A stretch of 64,000 bases of DNA. Origin: Atherix ibis. Taxonomy: Eukaryota > Arthropoda > Insecta > Diptera > Athericidae. Each line of letters begins with the position of its first letter. Positions within the stretch are counted from its first letter, which is position 1. Location: assembly GCA_958298945.1 (NCBI GenBank), contig OY282608.1:21429933-21493932 (forward strand), read 5' to 3'. The position numbers and the translations under genes are program-made. The notes below the pieces were generated by a model. That model ran no database searches and had not been told where the DNA came from. It was given only the letters and a program-made list of their open reading frames with translations. Positions 1 through 13,130 of this stretch are shown here, one piece after another.

Positions 1-736
1 CCAACAAACCAACAAACCAACAAACCAACAAACCAACAAACCAACAAACCAACAAACCAACAAGCCAACAAACCAACAAGCCAACAAACCAATAAACCAA
101 CAAACCAACAAACCAACAAACCAACAAACCAACAAACCAACAAACCAACAAACCAACAAGCCAACAAGCCAACAAACCAACAAGCCAACAAACCAACAAA
201 CCAAAAAGCCAACAAGCCAACAAACCAACAAACCAACAAGCCAACAAGCCAACAAACCAACAAACCAAGAAGCCAACAAACCAACAAACCAACAAACCAA
301 CAAACCAACAAACCAACAAACCAACAAACCAACAAGCCAACAAACCAACAAGCCAACAAACCAACAAACCAACAAACCAACAAACCAACAAACCAACAAG
401 CCAACAAACCAACAAACCAACAAACCAACAAGCCAACAAACCAACAAGCCAACAAACCAACAAACCAAAAAGCCATCAAGCCAACAAACCAACAAACCAA
501 CAAGCCAACAAGCCAACAAACCAACAAACCAACAAGCCAACAAACCAACAAACAAATAAACCAACAAACCAACAAACCAACAAACCAAAAAGCCAACAAG
601 CCAACAAACCCACAAACCCACAAGCCAACAAGCCAACAAACCAACAAACAAATAAACCAACAAACCAACAAACCAGCAAACCAACAAACCAAAAAACCAA
701 CAAACCAACAAGCCAACAAGCCAACAAACCAACAAA
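1..736. repeat. Left-edge array segment
   Basis: This segment is in octamer register 1 (each CC begins at a position equal to 1 modulo 8). CCAACAAA units dominate, with CCAACAAG singly or in pairs. Variants include CCAAAAAG, CAAATAAA and CCCACAAA-type units near 560-660. Its right part, about 480-740, closely resembles the stretch ending at 1553 (lag 816, exactly 102 units), so the two are copies of one block. No gene. Confidence 0.85.
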
Positions 737-1552
737 TTAACAATCCAACAAACGAACTAACCAACAAACCAACAAGCCAACAAGCCAACAAACCAACAAA
801 CCAACAAACCAACAAACCAACAAGCCAACAAGCCAACAAACCAACAGACCAACAAGCCAACAAACCAACAAACCAACAAGCCAACAAACCAACAAGCCAA
901 CAAACCAACAAACCAACAAACCAACAAACCAACAAACCAACAAACCAACAAACCAACAAACCAACAAACCAACAAGCCAACAAGCCAACAAACCAACAAG
1001 CCAACAAACCAACAAACCAAAAAGCCAACAAGCCAACAAACCAACAAAACAACAAGCCAACAAGCCAACAAACCAACAAACCAACAAGCCAACAAACCAA
1101 CAAACCAACAAACCAACAAACCAACAAACCAACAAACCAACAAACCAACAAACCAACAAGCCAACAAACCAACAAGCCAACAAACCAACAAACCAACAAA
1201 CCAACAAACCAACAAACCAACAAGCCAACAAACCAACAAACCAACAAACCAACAAGCCAACAAACCAACAAACCAACAAACCAACAAACCAAAAAGCCAA
1301 CAAGCCAACAAACCAACAAGCCAACAAGCCAACAAACCAACAAACCAACAAGCCAACAAACCAACAAACAAATAAACCAACAAACCAACAAACCAACAAA
1401 CCAAAAAGCCAACAAGCCAACAAACCAACAAACCCACAAGCCAACAAGCCAACAAACCAACAAACAAATAAACCAACAAAACAACAAACCAGCAAACCAA
1501 CAAACCAAAAAACCAACAAACCAACAAGCCAACAAGCCAACAAACCAACAAA
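737..1552. repeat. 816-nt block bounded by the TTAACAAT marker
   Basis: The rare unit TTAACAAT, followed by an ordinary unit and CGAACTAA, occurs at 737, 1553, 3407 and 8226. The stretch between the first two is 816 nt, exactly 102 octamers. Apart from its first few units it has almost no T variants that create a reverse-strand stop, so it reads open for about 790 nt in more than one reverse frame. The openness is a by-product of homogeneity. Confidence 0.8.
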
Positions 1553-3406
1553 TTAACAATCCAACAAACGAACTAACCAACAAACCAACAAGCCAACAAG
1601 CCAACAAGCCAACAAACCAACAAACCAACAAACCAAGTAACCAACAAGCCAACAAACCAACAAGCCAACAAACCAACAATCCAACAAGCCAACAAACCAA
1701 CAAAGCAACAAACCAAAAAACCAACAAACCAAAAAACCAACAAACCAACAAACCATCAAACGAACAAAGCAACAAGCCAACAAGCCAACAAACCAACAAA
1801 CCAACAAGCCAACAAACCAACAAACCAACAAGCCAATAAGCCAACAAACCAACAAACCAACAAACCAACAAGCCAACAAACCAACAAACCAACACGCCAA
1901 CAAACCAACAAGCCAACAAACCAACAAACCAACAAACCAAGTAACCAAAAAGCCAATAAACTAACAAACCAACAAGCCAACAAACCAACAAACCAACAAG
2001 CCAACAAGCCAACAAACCAACAAACCAACAAACCAACAATCCAATAAACCAGCAAGCCAACAAACCAACAAACCAACAAACCAAGTAACCAACAAACCAA
2101 CAAACCATCAAACGAACAAAGCAACAAACCAACAAGCCAAAAAACCAACAACCCAACAAACCAACAAACCAACAAACCAACATGCCAACAAACCAACAAA
2201 CTAAGTAACCAACAAGCCAACAAACCAACAAACCAATAAACCAACATGCCAACAAACCAACAAAATAAGTAACCAACAAGCCAACAAACCAACAAACCAA
2301 CAAGCCAACAAACCAACAAACCAACAAACTAAAAAACCAACAAGCCAAAAAACCAACAAGCCAACAAACCAACAAACCAACAAACCAACAAGCCAACAAA
2401 CCAACAAGCCATCAAGCCAACAAACCAACAAACCAACAAACCAACAAACCAACAAGCCAAAAAGCCAACAAACCAACAAACCAACAAAGGAACAAACCAA
2501 CAAACCAACAAGCCAACAAACCTACAAACCAACAAACCAAGTAACCAAAAAGCCAACAAACTAACAAACCAACAAGCCAACAAGCCAACAAACCAACAAA
2601 CCAACAAAGCAACAAGATAACAAACCAACAAACCAACAAACCAACAAGCCAACAAGCCAACAAGCCAACAAACCAACAAGTCAACAAACCAACAAACCAA
2701 CAAACCAAAAAACCAACAAACCAACAAGCCAACAAACCAACAAACTAAGTAACCAACAAGCCACAAACCAACAAACCAACAGCCAACAAACCAACAAAAC
2801 AACAAACCAACAAACCAACAAGCCAACAAACCAACAAACCAACAAACCAACAAACCAACAAACCAACAAACCAACAAACCAACAAACCAACAAACCAACA
2901 AACCAACAAACCAACAAGCCAACAAACCAACAAACAAATAAACCAACAAACCAAAAAACCTACACACCAACAAACCAACAAACCAACAAACCAAAAAACC
3001 AACAAACCAACAAACCAACAAACCAACAAGCCAACAAACTAACAAACAAACAAACCAAGGAACCAACAAGCCAACAAATCAACAAACCAACAAACCAACA
3101 AGCCAACAAACCAACAAGCCAACTAACCAACAAACCAAAAAGCCAACAAGCCAACAAACCAACAAACCAACAAGCCAACAAGCCAACAAACCAACAAACC
3201 AACAAGCCAACAAACCAACAAACAAATAAACCAACAAACCAACAAACCAACAAATCAAAAAGCCAACAAGCCAACAAACCAACAAACCCACAAGCCAACA
3301 AGCCAACAAACCAACAAACAAATAAACCAACAAACCAACAAACTAGCAAACCAACAAACCAAAAAACCAACAAACCAACAAGCCAACAAGCCAACAAACC
3401 AACAAA
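1553..3406. repeat. Left higher-order block, copy 1
   Basis: This block starts at the TTAACAAT marker and carries a characteristic order of rare units: the GCAACAAA/CCAAAAAA/CCATCAAA/CGAACAAA word near 1705-1770, CCAAGTAA units, CCAACATG units near 2180-2250, a two-step register shift at 2761-2782, and CAAATAAA units beyond. The same order is seen from 3407 (lag 1854, shortened and rearranged) and from 8226 (lag 6673, falling to 6657 and rising to 6713 along the block, so a few whole units were gained or lost). The lags agree with the register change from 1 to 2 modulo 8. No gene. Confidence 0.8.
2761..2782. other. Register-shift family: two 7-nt units one unit apart
   Basis: CCACAAA, an ordinary unit, then CCAACAG: two 7-nt units moving the register by -2. 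The pair recurs at 4639-4660 and 9474-9495 (the second unit there is CAAACAG), always in the same place within the block that begins at 1553, 3407 and 8226. One ancestral event copied with the block explains this best. Confidence 0.9.
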
Positions 3407-5300
3407 TTAACAATCCAACAAACGAACTAACCAACAAACCAACAAGCCAACAAGCCAACAAACCAACAAACCAACAAACCAACAAACCAACAAGCCAACA
3501 AGCCAACAAACCAACAAACCAACAAGCCAACAAACCAACAAACCAACAAACCAACAAGCCAACAAACCAACAAACCAACAAACCAAGTAACCAACAAGCC
3601 AACAAACCAACAAGCCAACAAACCAACAATCCAACAAGCCAACAAACCAACAAAGCAACAAACCAAAAAACCAACAAACCACAAAACCAACAAACCAACA
3701 AACCATCAAACGAACAAAGCAACAAGCCAACAAGCCAACAAACCAACAAACCAACAAGCCAACAAACCAACAAACTAACAAGCCAACAAGCCAACAAACC
3801 AACAAACCAACAAACCAACAAGCCAACAAACCAACAAACCAACACGCCAACAAACCAACAAGCCAACAAACCAACAAACCAACAAACCAAGTAACCAAAA
3901 AGCCAATAAACTAACAAACCAACAAGCCAACAAACCAACAAACCAACAAGCCAACAAGCCAACAAACCAACAAACCAACAAACCAACAATCCAACAATCC
4001 AACAAACCAGCAAGCCAACAAACTAAGTAACCAACAAGCCAACAAACCAACAAACCAATAAACCAACATGCCAACAAACCAACAAAATAAGTAACCAACA
4101 AGCCAACAAACCAACAAACCAACAAGCCAACAAACCAACAAACCAACAAACTAACAAACCAACAAGCCAAAAAACCAACAAGCCAACAAACCAACAAACC
4201 AACAAGCCAACAAGCCAACAAACCAACAAACCAACAAACCAACAAGCCAACAAACCAACAAGCCATCAAGCCAACAAACCAACAAACCAACAAACCAACA
4301 AACCAACAAGCCAACAAGCCAACAAACCAACAAACCATTAAAGGAACAAACCAACAAACCAACAAGCCAACAAACCAACAAACCAACAAACCAAGTAACC
4401 AAAAAGCCAACAAACTAACAAACCAACAAGCCAACAAGCCAACAAACCAACAAACCAATAAAGCAACAAGCCAACAAACCAACAAACCAACAAACCAACA
4501 AGCCAACAAGCCAACAAACCAACAAACCAACAAGCCAACAAGCCAACAAACCAACAAGTCAACAAACCAACAAACCAACAAACCAAAAAACCAACAAACC
4601 AACAAGCCAACAAACCAACAAACTAAGTAACCAACAAGCCACAAACCAACAAACCAACAGCCAACAAACCAACAAAACAACAAACCAACAAACCAACAAG
4701 CCAACAAACCAACAAACCAACAAACCAACAAACCAACAAACCAACAAACCAACAAACCAACAAACCAACAAACCAACAAACCAACAAACCAATAAACCAA
4801 CAAACCAACAAGCCAACAAACCAACAAACAAATAAACCAACAAACCAAAAAACCAACACACCAACAAACCAACAAACCAACAAACCAAAAAACCAACAAA
4901 CCAACAAACCAACAAACCAACAAGCCAACAAACTAACAAACAAACAAACCAAGTAACCAAAAAGCCAACAAACTAACAAACCAACAAGCCAACAAGCCAA
5001 CAAACCAACAAGCCAACAAACCAACAAACCAACAAAGCAACAAGCCAACAAGCCAACAAACCAACAAACCAACAAGCCAACAAACCAACAAACCAACAAG
5101 CCAACAAGCCAACAAACCAACAAACCAACAAGCCAACAAGCCAAAAAACCAACAAACCAACAAGCAAACAAACCAACAAACCAACAAGCCAACAAACCAA
5201 CAAACCAACAAACCAAAAAACCAACAAACCAACAAACCAACAAACCAACAAACCAACAAACCAACAAGCCAACAAACCAACAAACCAACAAACCAACAAA
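3407..5300. repeat. Left higher-order block, copy 2
   Basis: This is the second copy of the block that starts at 1553. It has the TTAACAAT marker at 3407, the CCATCAAA/CGAACAAA word near 3710, CCAACATG near 4070, and the same pair of 7-nt units at 4639-4645 and 4654-4660 that occurs at 2761-2782. It is shorter in the middle than copies 1 and 3, which points to loss of a run of units between about 3900 and 4150. No gene. Confidence 0.75.
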
Positions 5301-5460
5301 CCAAGTAACCAAAAAGCCAACAAACTAACAAACCAATAAGCCAACAAGCCAACAATCCAACAAGCCAACAAACCAACAAGCCAACAAAGCAACAAGCCAA
5401 CAAGCCAAAAAACCAACAAAGCAACAAGCCAACAAACCAACTAACCAACAAGCCAACAAG

Positions 5461-5466
5461 CCAACA
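5461..5466. other. Register-shift family: 6-nt unit CCAACA
   Basis: A 6-nt unit shifts the register by -2. It recurs at 10408-10413, 11965-11970, 17378-17383 and 53031-53036, and as CCAAGA at 28881-28886. It is usually followed within three units by a CCAAGTAA-type unit, so these copies share ancestry although they lie up to 47 kb apart. Confidence 0.88.
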
Positions 5467-5738
5467 CCAACAACCCAACAAACCAAGTAACCAAAAAGTT
5501 AACAAACTAACAAACCAACAAGCCAACAAGTCAACAAACCAACAAACCAACAAACCAACAAGCCAACATACCAACAAACAAACAAACCAACAAACCAATA
5601 AACCAACAAACCAACAACCCAAAAAACCAACAAACCAACAAGCCAACAAGCCAACAAACCAACAAACTAACAAACTAACAAACCAACAAACGAACTAACC
5701 AACAAACCAACAAGCCAACAAGCCAACAAACCAACAAA

Positions 5739-5745
5739 CCAAAAA
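5739..5745. other. Single 7-nt unit CCAAAAA
   Basis: A -1 shift in an A run, directly before CTAACAAA. The related places in the copies near 10.7 and 12.2 kb do not show it. Other isolated 7-nt units are at 10454-10460 (TAACAAA after an A-rich unit) and 15203-15209 (CAACAAA after CCACCAAA). Confidence 0.83.
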
Positions 5746-6635
5746 CCAACAAACTAACAAACTAAGTAACCAACAAGCCAACAAACCAACAAACCAACAA
5801 GCCAACAAGCCAACAAACCAACAAACCAACAAACCAACAAACTAACAAACCAACAAACCAAAAAACCAAAAAACCAACAAACCAACAAACCAACAAACCA
5901 ACAAACCAACAAACTAACAAACCAACAAGCCAACAAACCAACAAACCAACAAACCAACAAGCCAACAAACCAACAAGCCAACAAACCAAGTAACCAAAAA
6001 GCCAACAAACTAACAAACCAACAAGCCAACGAGCCAACAAACCAATAAACCAACAAAGCAACAAGCCAACAAGCCAACAAACCAACAAACCAACAAGCCA
6101 ACAAACCAACAAACCAACAAGCCAACAAGCCAACAAACCAACAAACCAAAAAACTAACAAGCCAACAAACCAACAAACCAACAATCCAACAAACAACCAA
6201 ACCAACAAACCAACAAGCCAACAAACCAACAAACCAACAAACCAAAAAACCAACAAACCAACAAACCAACAAACCAACAAACTAACAAGCCAACAAGCCA
6301 ACAAACCAACAAACCAACAAACAAACAAGCCAACAAACCAACAAGCCAACAAACCAACAAACCAACAAACCAAGTAACCAAAAAGCCACCAAACTAACAA
6401 ACCAACAAGCCAACAAACCAACAAGCCAACAAACCAACAAAGCAACAAACCAAAAAACCAACAAACCAAAAAACCGACAAACCAACAAACCATCAAACGA
6501 ACAAAGCAACAAGCCAACGAGCCAACAAACCAACAAACCAACAAGCCAACAAACCAACAAACCAACAAGCCAACAAGCCAACAAGCCAACAAGCCAAGAA
6601 ACCAAAAAACTAACAAACCAACAAGCCAACAAACT

Positions 6636-8225
6636 AACAAACCAACAAGCCAACAAACCAACAAACCAACAAACCAACAAACCAACAAACCAACAAACCA
6701 ACAAACCAACAAGCCAACAAACCAACAAGCCAACAAACCAACAAACCAACAAACCAACAAACCAACAAACCAAAAAACCAACAAACCAACAAACCAACAA
6801 ACCAACAAACCAACAAACCAACAAACCAACAAGCCAACAAGCCAACAAACCAACAAGCCAACAAACCAACAAACCAAAAAGCCAACAAGCCAACAAACCA
6901 ACAAACCAACAAGCCAACAAGCCAACAAACCAACAAACCAACAAGCCAACAAACCAACAAACCAACAAACCAACAAACCAACAAACCAACAAACCAACAA
7001 GCCAACAAACCAACAAGCCAACAAACCAACAAACCAACAAACCAACAAACCAACAAACCAACAAGCCAACAAACCAACAAACCAACAAACCAACAAGCCA
7101 ACAAACCAACAAGCCAACAAACCAACAAACCAAAAAGCCAACAAGCCAACAAACCAACAAACCAATAAGCCAACAAGCCAACAAACCAACAAACCAACAA
7201 GCCAACAAACCAACAAACAAATAAACCAACAAACCAACAAACCAACAAACCAAAAAGCCAACAAGCCAACAAACCAACAAACCCACAAGCCAACAAGCCA
7301 ACAAACCAACAAACAAATAAACCAACAAACCAACAAACCAACAAACCAACAAACCAACAAACCAACAAGCCAACAAGCCAACAAACCAACAAACCAACAA
7401 GCCAACAAACCAACAAACCAACAAGCCAACAAACCAACAAGCCAACAAACCAACAAACCAACAAACCAACAAACCAACAAACCAACAAACCAACAAACCA
7501 ACAAACCAACAAACCAACAAACCAACAAGCCAACAAGCCAACAAACCAACAAGCCAACAAACCAACAAACCAACAAACCAACAAACCAACAAACCAACAA
7601 ACCAACAAACCAACAAACCAACAAACCAACAAACCAACAAACCAATAAGCCAACAAGCCAACAAACCAACAAGCCAACAAACCAACAAACCAAAAAGCCA
7701 ACAAGCCAAAAAACCAACAAACCAACAAGCCAACAAGCCAACAAACCAACAAACCAACAAGCCAACAAACCAACAAACCAACAAACCAACAAACCAACAA
7801 ACCAACAAACCAACAAACCAACAAGCCAACAAACCAACAAGCCAACAAACCAACAAACCAACAAACCAACAAACCAACAAACCAACAAGCCGACAAACCA
7901 ACAAACCAACAAACCAACAAGCCAACAAACCAACAAGCCAACAAACCAACAAACCAAAAAGCCAACAAGCCAACAAACCAACAAACCAACAAGCCAACAA
8001 GCCAACAAACCAACAAACCAACAAGCCAACAAACCAACAAACAAATAAACCAACAAACCAACAAACCAACAAACCAAAAAGCCAACAAGCCAACAAACCA
8101 ACAAACCCACAAGCCAACAAGCCAACAAACCAACAAACAAATAAACCAACAAACCAACAAACCAGCAAACCAACAAACCAAAAAACCAACAAACCAACAA
8201 GCCAACAAGCCAACAAACCAACAAA
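6636..8225. repeat. Most homogeneous stretch of the array
   Basis: For about 1,590 nt there is no CTA, TTA or TCA on the given strand, so none of the three reverse frames has a stop. The few T residues lie in CAAATAAA or CCAATAAG units, which do not make reverse stops. Elsewhere a stop-creating variant usually appears within a few hundred bases. This may be a more recently homogenised part of the array, with fewer accumulated substitutions. A reverse frame spans 5762-8224 (820 codons), but it has no property beyond the repeated octapeptide and I do not call it a gene. Confidence 0.8.
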
Positions 8226-10247
8226 TTAACAATCCAACAAACGAACTAACCAACAAACCAACAAGCCAACAAGCCAACAAGCCAACAAACCAACAAACCA
8301 ACAAACCAAGTAACCAACAAGCCAACAAACCAACAATCCAACAAGCCAACAAACCAACAAAGCAACAAACCAAAAAACCAACAAACCAAAAAACCAACAA
8401 ACCAACAAACCATCAAACGAACAAAGCAACAAGCCAACAAGCCAACAAACCAACAAACCAACAAGCCAACAAACCAACAAACCAACAAGCCAACAAGCCA
8501 ACAAACCAACAAACCAACAAACCAACAAGCCAACAAACCAACAAACCAACACGCCAACAAACCAACAAGCCAACAAACCAACAAACCAACAAACCAAGTA
8601 ACCAAAAAGCCAATAAACTAACAAACCAACAAGCCAACAAACCAACAAACCAACAAGCCAACAAGCCAACAAACCAACAAACCAACAAACCAACAATCCA
8701 ATAAACCAGCAAGCCAACAAACCAACAAACCAACAAACCAAGTAACCAACAAACCAACAAACCATCAAACGAACAAAGCAACAAACCAACAAGCCAAAAA
8801 ACCAACAAGCCAACAAACCAACAAACCAACAAACCAACATGCCAACAAACCAACAAACTAAGTAACCAACAAGCCAACAAACCAACAAACCAATAAACCA
8901 ACATGCCAACAAACCAACAAAATAAGTAACCAACAAGACAACAAACCAACAAACCAACAAGCCAACAAACCAACAAACCAACAAACTAACAAACCAACAA
9001 GCCAAAAAACCAACAAGCCAACAAACCAACAAACCAACAAGCCAACAAGCCAACAAACCAACAAACCAACAAACCAACAAGCCAACAAACTAACAAGCCA
9101 TCAAGCCAACAAACCAACAAACCAACAAACCAACAAACCAACAAGCCAACAAGCCAACAAACCAACAAACCAACAAAGGAACAAACCAACAAACCAACAA
9201 GCCAACAAACCTACAAACCAACAAACCAAGTAACCAAAAAGCCAACAAACTAACAAACCAACAAGCCAACAAGCCAACAAACCAACAAACCAACAAAGCA
9301 ACAAGATAACAAACCAACAAACCAACAAACCAACAAGCCAACAAGCCAACAAACCAACAAACCAACAAGCCAACAAGCCAACAAACCAACAAGTCAACAA
9401 ACCAACAAACCAACAAACCAAAAAACCAACAAACCAACAAGCCAACAAACCAACAAACTAAGTAACCAACAAGCCACAAACCAACAAACAAACAGCCAAC
9501 AAACCAACAAAACAACAAACCAACAAACCAACAAGCCAACAAACCAACAAACCAACAAACCAACAAACCAACAAACCAACAAACCAACAAACCAACAAAC
9601 CAACAAACCAACAAACCAACAAACCAACAAGCCAACAAACCAACAAACAAATAAACCAACAAACCAAAAAACCAACACACCAACAAACCAACAAACCAAC
9701 AAACCAAAAAACCAACAAACCAACAAACCAACAAACCAACAAGCCAACAAACTAACAAACAAACAAACCAACAAAGCAACAAGCCAACAAGCCAACAAAC
9801 CAACAAACCAACAAGCCAACAAACCAACAAACCAACAAGCCAACAAGCCAACAAACCAACAAACCAACAAACCAACAAACCAAATAGCCAAAAAGCCAAC
9901 AAGCTAACAAACCAACAAGCCAACAAGCCAACAAACCAACAAACCAACAAACCAACAAGCCAACAAGCCAACAAACCAACAAACCAATAAACCAACACAC
10001 CAACAAACTAAGTAACCAACAAGCCAACAAACCAACAAACCAACAAGCCAACAAGCCAAAAAACCAACAAACCAACAAGCAAACAAACCAACAAACCAAC
10101 AAGCCAACAAACCAACAAACCAACAAACCAAAAAACCAACAAACCAACAAACCAACAAACCAACAAACCAACAAACCAACAAACCAACAAACCAACAAAC
10201 CAACAAACCAACAAGCCAACAAACCAACAAACCAACAAACCAACAAA
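8226..10247. repeat. Left higher-order block, copy 3
   Basis: This is the third copy of the block at 1553 and the closest to copy 1. The 1756-2319 region and 8413-8976 give near-identical reverse translations of 187 codons at lag 6657, and 2745-3029 matches 9458-9742 at lag 6713. The double 7-nt register shift is present at 9474-9480 and 9489-9495, as in the other two copies. No gene. Confidence 0.78.
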
Positions 10248-11804
10248 CCAAGTAACCAAAAAGCCCACAAACTAACAAACCAATAAGCCAACAAGCCAAC
10301 AATCCAACAAGCCAACAAACCAACAAACCAACAAAGCAACAAGCCAACAAGCCAACAAACCAACAAAGCAACAAGCCAACAAACCAACTAACCAACAAGC
10401 CAACAAGCCAACACCAACAACCCAACAAACCAAGTAACCAAAAAGTTAAAAAATAACAAACCAACAAGCCAACAAGCCAACAAACCAACAAACCAACAAA
10501 CCAACAAACCAACAAGCCAACATACCAACAAACAAACAAACCAACAAACCAACAAACCAACAAACCAACAACCCAAAAAACCAACAAACCAACAAGCCAA
10601 CAAGCCAACAAACCAACAAACTAACAAACCAACAAACGAACTAACCAACAAACCAACAAGCCAACAAGCCAACAAACCAACAAACCAACAAACCAACAAA
10701 CCAATAAACTAAGTAACCAACAAGCCAACAAACCAACAAACCAACAAGCCAACAAGCCAACAAACCAACAAACCAACAAACTAACAAACCAACAAACCAA
10801 AAAACCAAAAAACCAACAAACCAACAAACCAACAAACCAACAAACCAACAAACCAACAAACCAACAAACCAACAAACCAACAAGCCAACAAACCAACAAA
10901 CCAACAAACCAACAAGCCAACAAACCAACAAGCCAACAAACCAAGTAACCAAAAAGCCAACAAACTTACAAACCAACAAGCCAACGAGCCAACAAACCAA
11001 TAAACCAACAAAGCAACAAGCCAACAAGCCAACAAACCAACAAACCAACCAGCCAACAAACCAACAAACCAACAAGCGAACAAGCCAACAAACCAACAAA
11101 CCAAAAAACTAACAAGCCAACAAACCAACAAACCAACAATCCAACAAACAACCAAACCAACAAACCAACAAGCCAACAAACCAACAAACCAACAAACCAA
11201 AAAACCAACAAACCAACAAACCAACAAACCAACAAACTAACAAGCCAACAAGCCAACAAACCAACAAACCAACAAACAAACAAGCCAACAAACCAACAAG
11301 CCAACAAACCAACAAACCAAGTAACCAAAAAGCCACCAAACTAACAAACCAACAAGCCAACAAACCAACAAGCTAACAAGCCAACAAACCAACAAAGCAA
11401 CAAACCAAAAAACCAACAAACCAAAAAACCAACAAACCAACAAACCATCAAACGAACAAAGCAACAAGCCAACGAGCCAACAAACCAACAAACCAACAAG
11501 CCAACAATCCAACAAACCAACAAGCCAACAAGCCAACAAGCCAACAAACCAACAAACCAACAAACCAACAAGCCAACAAACTAACAAACCAACAAGCCAA
11601 CAAACCAACAAACCAACAAACCAACAAACCAACAAACCAACAAACCGACAAGCCAACAAACCAACAAGCCAACAAACCAACAAACCAACAAACCAACAAA
11701 CCAACAAACCAACAAACCAAAAAACCAACAAACCAACAAACCAACAAACCAACAAACCAACAAACCAACAAGCCAACAAACCAACAAACCAACAAACCAA
11801 CAAA
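10248..11804. repeat. Second left block family, copy 2
   Basis: This block repeats the word beginning CCAAGTAA, CCAAAAAG at 10248 and the marker CCAACAAT/CAACCAAA near 11138. It has a 6-nt unit at 10408-10413 at the same relative place as the one at 5461, and a private 7-nt unit at 10454-10460 in an A-rich spot. Lag to copy 1 at the marker is 4955. No gene. Confidence 0.75.
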
Positions 11805-13130
11805 CCAAGTAACCAAAAAGCCAACAAACTAACAAACCAATAAGCCAACAAGCCAACAATCCAACAAGCCAACAAACCAACAAACCAACAAAGCAACAAG
11901 CCAACAAGCCAACAAACCAACAAAGCAACAAGCCAACAAACCAACTAACCAACAAGCCAACAAGCCAACACCAACAACCCAACAAACCAAGTAACCAAAA
12001 AGTTAACAAACTAACAAACCAACAAGCCAACAAGCAAACAAACCAACAAACCAACAAACCAACAAGCCAACATACCAACAAACAAACAAACCAACAAACC
12101 AACAAACCAACAAACCAACAACCCAAAAAACCAACAAACCAACAAGCCAACAAGCTAACAAACCAACAAACTAACAAACCAACAAACGAACTAACCAACA
12201 AACCAACAAGCCAACAAGCCAACAAACCAACAAACGAACAAACTAAGTAACCAACAAGCCAACAAACCAACAAACCAACAAGCCAACAAGCCAACAAACC
12301 AACAAACCAACAAACCAACAAACTAACAAACCAACAAACCAAAAAACCAAAAAACCAACAAACCAACAAACCAACAAACCAACAAACCAACAAACCAACA
12401 AGCCAACAAGCCAACAAACCAACAAACCAACAAACCAACAAGCCAACAAACCAACAAGCCAACAAACCAAGTAACCAAAAAGCCAACAAACTAACAAACC
12501 AACAAGCCAACGAGCCAACAAACCAATAAACCAACAAAGCAACAAGCCAACAAGCCAACAAACCAACAAACCAACAAGCCAACAAACCAACAAACAAACA
12601 AGCCAACAAGCCAACAAACCAACAAACCAAAAAGCTAACAAGCCAACAAACCAACAAACCAACAATCCAACAAACAACCAAACCAACAAACCAACAAGCC
12701 AACAAACCAACAAACCAACAAACCAAAAAACCAACAAACCAACAAACCAACAAACCAACAAACAAACAAGCCAACAAGCCAACAAACCAACAAACCAACA
12801 AACAAACAAGCCAACAAACCAACAAGCCAACAAACCAACAAACCAACAAACCAAGTAACCAAAAAGCCACCAAACTAACAAACCAACAAGCCAACAAACC
12901 AACAAGCCAACAAGCCAACAAACCAACAAAGCAACAAACCAAAAAACCAACAAACCAAAAAACCAACAAACCAACAAACCATCAAACGAACAAAGCAACA
13001 AGCCAACGAGCCAACAAACCAACAAACCAACAAGCCAACAAACCAACAAACCAACAAGCCAACAAGCCAACAAGCCAACAAACCAACAAACCAACAAGCC
13101 AACAAACTAACAAACCAACAAACCAACAAG
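11805..13130. repeat. Second left block family, copy 3
   Basis: This copy starts with the same word at 11805, has the 6-nt unit at 11965-11970 and the CCAACAAT/CAACCAAA marker near 12664, lag 1526 from copy 2. Copies 2 and 3 are adjacent, so this is a local tandem duplication. No gene. Confidence 0.75.

Larger units (their letters stand above)
5301..6635. repeat. Second left block family, copy 1
   Basis: This block opens with the word CCAAGTAA, CCAAAAAG, an ordinary unit, then CTAACAAA. It includes a 6-nt unit at 5461-5466, a 7-nt unit at 5739-5745, and the marker CCAACAAT followed one unit on by CAACCAAA near 6182-6200. The marker T at 6185 recurs at 11140 (lag 4955) and 12666 (lag 1526 from the second), so the block exists at about 5.3-6.6, 10.2-11.5 and 11.8-13.1 kb. 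The lags fit the register changes of those regions. No gene. Confidence 0.78.

Noticed and set aside
5762..8224. An 820-codon reverse open frame, and many others of 60-644 codons, as hydrophobic membrane proteins
   Set aside because: The translation is only the cyclic octapeptide of the repeat, the same in every frame; starts are the TTG present in each unit, there is no ribosome-binding site, and ends fall at random variants.
10438..10460. A possible unique insert at the A-rich spot with TTAAAAAA
   Set aside because: It parses as CCAAAAAG, TTAAAAAA and a 7-nt TAACAAA, all variants of the unit; the same place in the copies at 5.5 and 12.0 kb has TTAACAAA.
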